A stretch of 8,869 bases of DNA from Candidatus Melainabacteria bacterium (GTDB lineage Bacteria > Cyanobacteriota > Vampirovibrionia > Obscuribacterales > Obscuribacteraceae): assembly GCA_003175915.1 (NCBI GenBank), contig PSRH01000169.1, forward strand, positions 1-8,869, written 5' to 3'. The first letter of the stretch is position 1. Every line of letters starts with the position of its first letter. Below, piece by piece: positions 5,423 to 8,869 of this stretch. The notes under the pieces were generated by a model. That model searched no databases. It was not told the origin of the DNA and was given only the letters and a program-made list of their open reading frames with translations. The position numbers and the translations under genes were made by a program.

Positions 5423-8089
5423 ATGACGAAACAGTTTGACTGGGTGAATCTGAAGAACGAAGCTCACCAAGCGTTTGAGCGCGGTGATTTTGATCAATGC
5501 TTGGTCATTCTGAATGGTGCCAAGCGACGCATCGATAAGTTAGCTAAGACAGATCTTCATTTTGCTTTTGTCTCCAAGATGACTGGCTGCTGCCTGGCCC
5601 AAAAGGGTGACCTCGAGTCGGCTATTCAGAATTTCGTGCGGGCAGTAAAAATATATGAGTACAAGGCTGACTCGGAAGTAGTGAAAAGTCTGAGCTGGTT
5701 GGGCTGGTGCTTATATCACCTTCGGCATTGGCGGGAAGCGGCGATCAGCTTTCAGAAGGCTATAGAAAAGCAGCGCGAGCTGAAGCTAGAGGATGACGAT
5801 CAGATGTTGCACATGCTGACGCACGCCGGTGCTGCACTTTGGTTTTCTGGTAACCGGACGGCAGCACTGCGTACATTCAAGGAGGCGGTTGAGGTAGGTT
5901 CAGCACCGACTGCTTCGTTGCTCAACTGCGGGTTCCTCTGCGAGATGCTCGTCGACCTCGCGACGGGACGCTACGGAAGGAAAACTAGCTCCCCGGCATT
6001 GCCTAAATTGATTGCACAGGCGAGTAAGATGTATGAGCGCAAGCTTGCCGAATCAAAACCCCCGGAGACAAAACGGGTGTCCATTCGTGATCGCTACTTT
6101 GGTACGGTTGTAAATGATCCATATAGATGGCTTGAATCTGTTTCGGCGCCTGAGGTGCAGGAGTGGGTAGCGAAACAAAACTCGTATTCACAACAGTTTT
6201 TTCGGCATGTGCCTGGTCGCAACGGTCTAGTCAAGAAAGTTTGGGAATTTGTTGACGACGGAGAGCCAGTAGTCCCTCGCAAAGTGGGCAAGTACTATTT
6301 CTTCCGACAACGACCAAACGGGAGAGGAAGGCTCCAGTTGTTGCGAGCAAAAAGACTCGGGCAGTTTCCCACGGTTGTACTCGATGGAAATGAGCTGCCA
6401 AAGAATTCTGACCTTGTGGAAATTTGGCTGAGCGGAAACGGGCGATACGCAGTATATGCAGTGTCAAAAGACGGCTCAGAATGGCAAACACTGCACATAC
6501 GTGATTTGGAAACAGGAAGAGATCGTAGAGAAAAATTGCAAAACTTGATTTATGTGCAAGTGGAATGGTGCGAGGATGATAAGGGCTTTTATTACAGCGC
6601 GATTTCAAGCCCTAAACGAAAGCAAGCTCTTCGCAGAGTATTCTTTCACAAACTTGGTACTGAACAAGCACAGGATCGGATTGTCTACGAGGGTGAAAAC
6701 CTCTATGAGATGTTCGGCATGAATATTGTGGACGGCAAGTACTTACTCATATCGACGGTTAGTGCTGACGACGATCTTCATTCTTTACGGCTGAAACAAC
6801 TGAAAAAAGGAAGAGCCTCTCTTGTCACCCTGTTTGCTGAGCAAAAATATACCTTTTCCCATGAAGGAGGGCGAAAAGGCTGGCTTTATTTTCTGACGAA
6901 CATGAACGCTTCAATGAACAGACTTATCGCCATTAAAGTGAACAGTAGCTCGTTAAGAAGAAGGAAATTTGTAAAAGTTGTGCCTGAAAGCAAGGACTTG
7001 CTCGAAAGGGCAATGATATTCCCTGATTTTATTTTGGCCTTTTACCTTACGCCGCAAGGCACAATTTTGAGGCGTCTTTCGTACGAGGGTAAATTGCTCA
7101 AAGAAACAAAACTTCCCAGGTTTACAACCATTACTGCAGACGGCTTCGGCTACAGTAGTTCAGAGTTATTCTTCGAAATTGAAGGATACACCTCTCCGAA
7201 AAGAATAATCAGCTATAGGCCAAAAACAGGCGAAATTTCCTCAGTTACATCGTCAGACTCATTTGATAGTACACGATATGTCACAGAACTATGTTATGCA
7301 ACCAGCCGCGATGGTACTCGAGTGCCGGTCTACGTGAATTACAAACGTGGCCTAAAGCGTGATGGGACCAATCCTGTGATTCTCACAGGTTATGGAGGTT
7401 TCGGGCTATGTTCCGGTCCAAGCTTTAACTCATACAACATGGCTTGGATGGACTTAGGCGGTATATTCGCCGAAGCTGTTATTAGAGGGGGAGGAGAATT
7501 TGGTTCGCACTGGCGAAAATCGGGGATGCGCAGACAAAAGCAAAATACGTTCGACGACTTTGTCGCGGCGGCGCGATATCTGATAAAGAAGCGCTATACA
7601 TCCGCCAAACGGCTTGGTATTTCCGGTGGTAGCAATGGCGGTTTACTTGTTGGCGCCGTATTGGCTCAACATCCGGAACTCTTCGGTGCAGCAGTAGTTA
7701 TGACTGGGGTGTTGGATATGTTGCGCTATCACGAGTTTAATCTCGCTCGACATTACATAGGAGAATATGGCTGCTCTACGAACAAAAAGGACTTTCAGGT
7801 GCTATACGCATACTCGCCGTTGCATCGCCTGCGGCCCAAGCGTTATCCTCCGGTGTTAGTCCTGACCTTTGCCAATGACGATAGAGTGAATCCAGCTCAC
7901 AGCTACAAATTTTTTGCGACTTTACAGCAACTACAAAAAGGAAATGCTCCAATACTCCTTTCCGCCGAATCAAACGCTGGGCACACCGGCCGTCATGATT
8001 CCAGCTGGGGATCTGATACGTTGAGCTTCTTCGCTTATCACCTGGGTGTAATACCACAACGCTTACTGGGAAAGCTCACTATTTCATGA
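5423..8089 (+). CDS. TPR-repeat protein fused to S9A prolyl oligopeptidase-like serine peptidase
   Basis: This 888-residue protein joins about four TPR-like helical repeats (about 6-40, 46-80, 86-120, 127-159) to a complete S9A prolyl-oligopeptidase-type enzyme. The enzyme part begins near 220 with the family opening NDPYRWLESV (231-240). A beta-propeller spans roughly 285-640, and the alpha/beta hydrolase domain follows. Catalytic residues are visible: GISGGSNGG with nucleophile Ser737, NDDRV with Asp819 and substrate-binding Arg821, and NAGHTG with His854. Tyr657 in GYGGF matches the oxyanion tyrosine. Tyr778 stands where mammalian prolyl oligopeptidase has the proline-stacking Trp595. S9A enzymes cleave short peptides, usually after proline, in the cytoplasm; no signal peptide is present. 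Ordinary S9A enzymes are about 700 residues and lack TPRs, so the extra 200 residues are the fusion. An in-frame TAG just before ATG 5423 fixes the first possible start, but there is no ribosome binding site. Confidence 0.92.
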   Translation: MTKQFDWVNLKNEAHQAFERGDFDQCLVILNGAKRRIDKLAKTDLHFAFVSKMTGCCLAQKGDLESAIQNFVRAVKIYEYKADSEVVKSLSWLGWCLYHLRHWREAAISFQKAIEKQRELKLEDDDQMLHMLTHAGAALWFSGNRTAALRTFKEAVEVGSAPTASLLNCGFLCEMLVDLATGRYGRKTSSPALPKLIAQASKMYERKLAESKPPETKRVSIRDRYFGTVVNDPYRWLESVSAPEVQEWVAKQNSYSQQFFRHVPGRNGLVKKVWEFVDDGEPVVPRKVGKYYFFRQRPNGRGRLQLLRAKRLGQFPTVVLDGNELPKNSDLVEIWLSGNGRYAVYAVSKDGSEWQTLHIRDLETGRDRREKLQNLIYVQVEWCEDDKGFYYSAISSPKRKQALRRVFFHKLGTEQAQDRIVYEGENLYEMFGMNIVDGKYLLISTVSADDDLHSLRLKQLKKGRASLVTLFAEQKYTFSHEGGRKGWLYFLTNMNASMNRLIAIKVNSSSLRRRKFVKVVPESKDLLERAMIFPDFILAFYLTPQGTILRRLSYEGKLLKETKLPRFTTITADGFGYSSSELFFEIEGYTSPKRIISYRPKTGEISSVTSSDSFDSTRYVTELCYATSRDGTRVPVYVNYKRGLKRDGTNPVILTGYGGFGLCSGPSFNSYNMAWMDLGGIFAEAVIRGGGEFGSHWRKSGMRRQKQNTFDDFVAAARYLIKKRYTSAKRLGISGGSNGGLLVGAVLAQHPELFGAAVVMTGVLDMLRYHEFNLARHYIGEYGCSTNKKDFQVLYAYSPLHRLRPKRYPPVLVLTFANDDRVNPAHSYKFFATLQQLQKGNAPILLSAESNAGHTGRHDSSWGSDTLSFFAYHLGVIPQRLLGKLTIS

Positions 8090-8159
8090 CAGTTGATCTT
8101 AGTGGAAGTTGCTTCTATCTACGGTTAAACGCGATCTCAGTAACCAATCTGCTAGTTCG

Positions 8160-8741
8160 CTATTGGCGTTGTAGAATCCAGATTGTGTGCTTGGTACAGT
8201 TGTTCAAATAAGGATGCACGTATTCGGTTTCACCCAAACAGCGGAAGCCGAGTCGCTTTGCAATTTTCTGAGAAGCCTCATTTTGAGGATTTCCGGTTAT
8301 GAGAAGATGATCCAGTTTCATGACCTGGAACGCATAGTCGATCAGTCCACGGGAGATCTCAGTTGCGTACCCGCGACGCTGATATTCAGGCAGGATCATG
8401 TAAGAGATCTCCGCTCCCGACTGGTCGGGTACCGTCGATGGATGAATACTAGCAGAGCCAATGCGCTTGCCACTTTGCCGTTCCTCAACTATTCCACAAA
8501 GGGATTTGCCTTCCCTCCAACTGACCTGCCAGTCGAGCAGCCGTTTCTGGATAAACTCATTAGTGAGAGTTCCCCCAAGAAGCACCATCATTGCAGGATC
8601 GCCAAATACTTTTTGCAGGAGCTCCAGATCGCTAGGTCGAGGTTCTACGCACCTAAGTCGAGAGGTGGTAACGAGAATACCATCGCCAGGTGGAGTTACT
8701 TTAAAAAGCGGTTCTGTTAGTGACATCTTTGATGTAGCCAT
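8160..8741 (-). CDS. RimJ/RimL-type GNAT N-acetyltransferase
   Basis: The 193-residue product is a GNAT-fold acetyltransferase of the Acetyltransf_3 type (RimJ/RimL-like), which transfers acetyl from acetyl-CoA to protein N-termini, antibiotics or small amines. The family opening is TSRLRCVEPRPSDLELL (26-42). The acetyl-CoA loop is QRRGYA (121-126), after the strand EISYMIL. The second conserved helix is NEASQKIAKRLGF (154-166). The substrate cannot be inferred. The start is uncertain. A TTG at 8747, ATG 8741 and ATG 8726 are all in frame and none has a clear Shine-Dalgarno; the domain begins near residue 22, so any of them retains it. An in-frame TAG upstream rules out a longer protein from ATG, GTG or TTG. 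The gene converges with the oligopeptidase gene across 70 bases; no shared function is evident. Confidence 0.88.
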   Translation of the reverse strand: MATSKMSLTEPLFKVTPPGDGILVTTSRLRCVEPRPSDLELLQKVFGDPAMMVLLGGTLTNEFIQKRLLDWQVSWREGKSLCGIVEERQSGKRIGSASIHPSTVPDQSGAEISYMILPEYQRRGYATEISRGLIDYAFQVMKLDHLLITGNPQNEASQKIAKRLGFRCLGETEYVHPYLNNCTKHTIWILQRQ

Positions 8742-8869
8742 CTTCAAATCAACAAAACGAATGATCTTGATCGCCGCCTGTTTTGATTGAGCTTTTGATA
8801 AATTCCCATCCGTTGCTGATGGCTAGAAGTGTATCATACCGTTTGCGCGTCTCCGAGCAGTTGCAACGA

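Noticed and set aside
8144..8166. CCAAT/ATTGG dyad between the oligopeptidase and acetyltransferase genes
   Set aside because: Five-base stem with a 13-base loop and no U-tract; too weak to call as a terminator.
8187..8720. 177-codon plus-strand frame opposite the acetyltransferase
   Set aside because: It is antisense to a gene with clear GNAT motifs and its own translation shows no family pattern.
8833..8838. TATGAT -10-like hexamer (minus strand) upstream of the acetyltransferase
   Set aside because: The nearest -35-like TTGCAA is 22 bases away, too far for a sigma-70 promoter.

Overview
This is a mid-GC bacterial window holding eight protein genes, two of them flanked by intergenic stretches of 330 to 420 bases. 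No RNA gene, CRISPR array, insertion sequence or phage gene is visible. The mix is a TPR-fused prolyl-oligopeptidase-type enzyme, small multi-zinc-ribbon proteins with one Roadblock/LC7-like domain, an orphan BMP-type binding protein, and several unrecognised or secreted proteins. It suggests an environmental, regulation-rich bacterium; a Melainabacteria/Obscuribacterales-like cyanobacterial relative is one weak guess. Nothing in the sequence fixes the phylum.

Layout. Positions 1-709 (minus) hold a class I SAM methyltransferase that runs off the left edge. Only 24 bases away, and divergent, 734-1414 (plus) encodes an unrecognised secreted protein. It converges with 1438-2556 (minus), a BMP/PnrA-family substrate-binding protein with a signal peptide and no transporter genes beside it. 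Upstream of the BMP gene, 2557-2833 contains a candidate promoter, a very strong 36-base hairpin and a second hairpin behind the next gene. That gene, 2834-3355 (minus), is a charged, lysine-rich protein of unknown function. Its long upstream region, 3356-3776, has candidate sigma-70 promoters, clustered small dyads and a terminator-like hairpin.

Positions 3777-5091 (minus) form a two-gene operon of paralogous double-zinc-ribbon proteins. The first gene (118 aa) has zinc ribbons and a disordered tail. The second (300 aa) has the same ribbons joined to a C-terminal domain that resembles Roadblock/LC7 (MglB-type) regulators. A 331-base divergent region rich in dyad symmetries separates this operon from 5423-8089 (plus), a large fusion of N-terminal TPR repeats to a complete S9A prolyl-oligopeptidase-like enzyme. 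The last gene, 8160-8741 (minus), is a RimJ/RimL-type GNAT acetyltransferase convergent with it.

The genes do not form one obvious pathway. The most coherent unit is the zinc-ribbon pair, which looks like an adaptor/signalling module. The most unusual architectures are the zinc-ribbon/Roadblock fusion and the TPR/oligopeptidase fusion.
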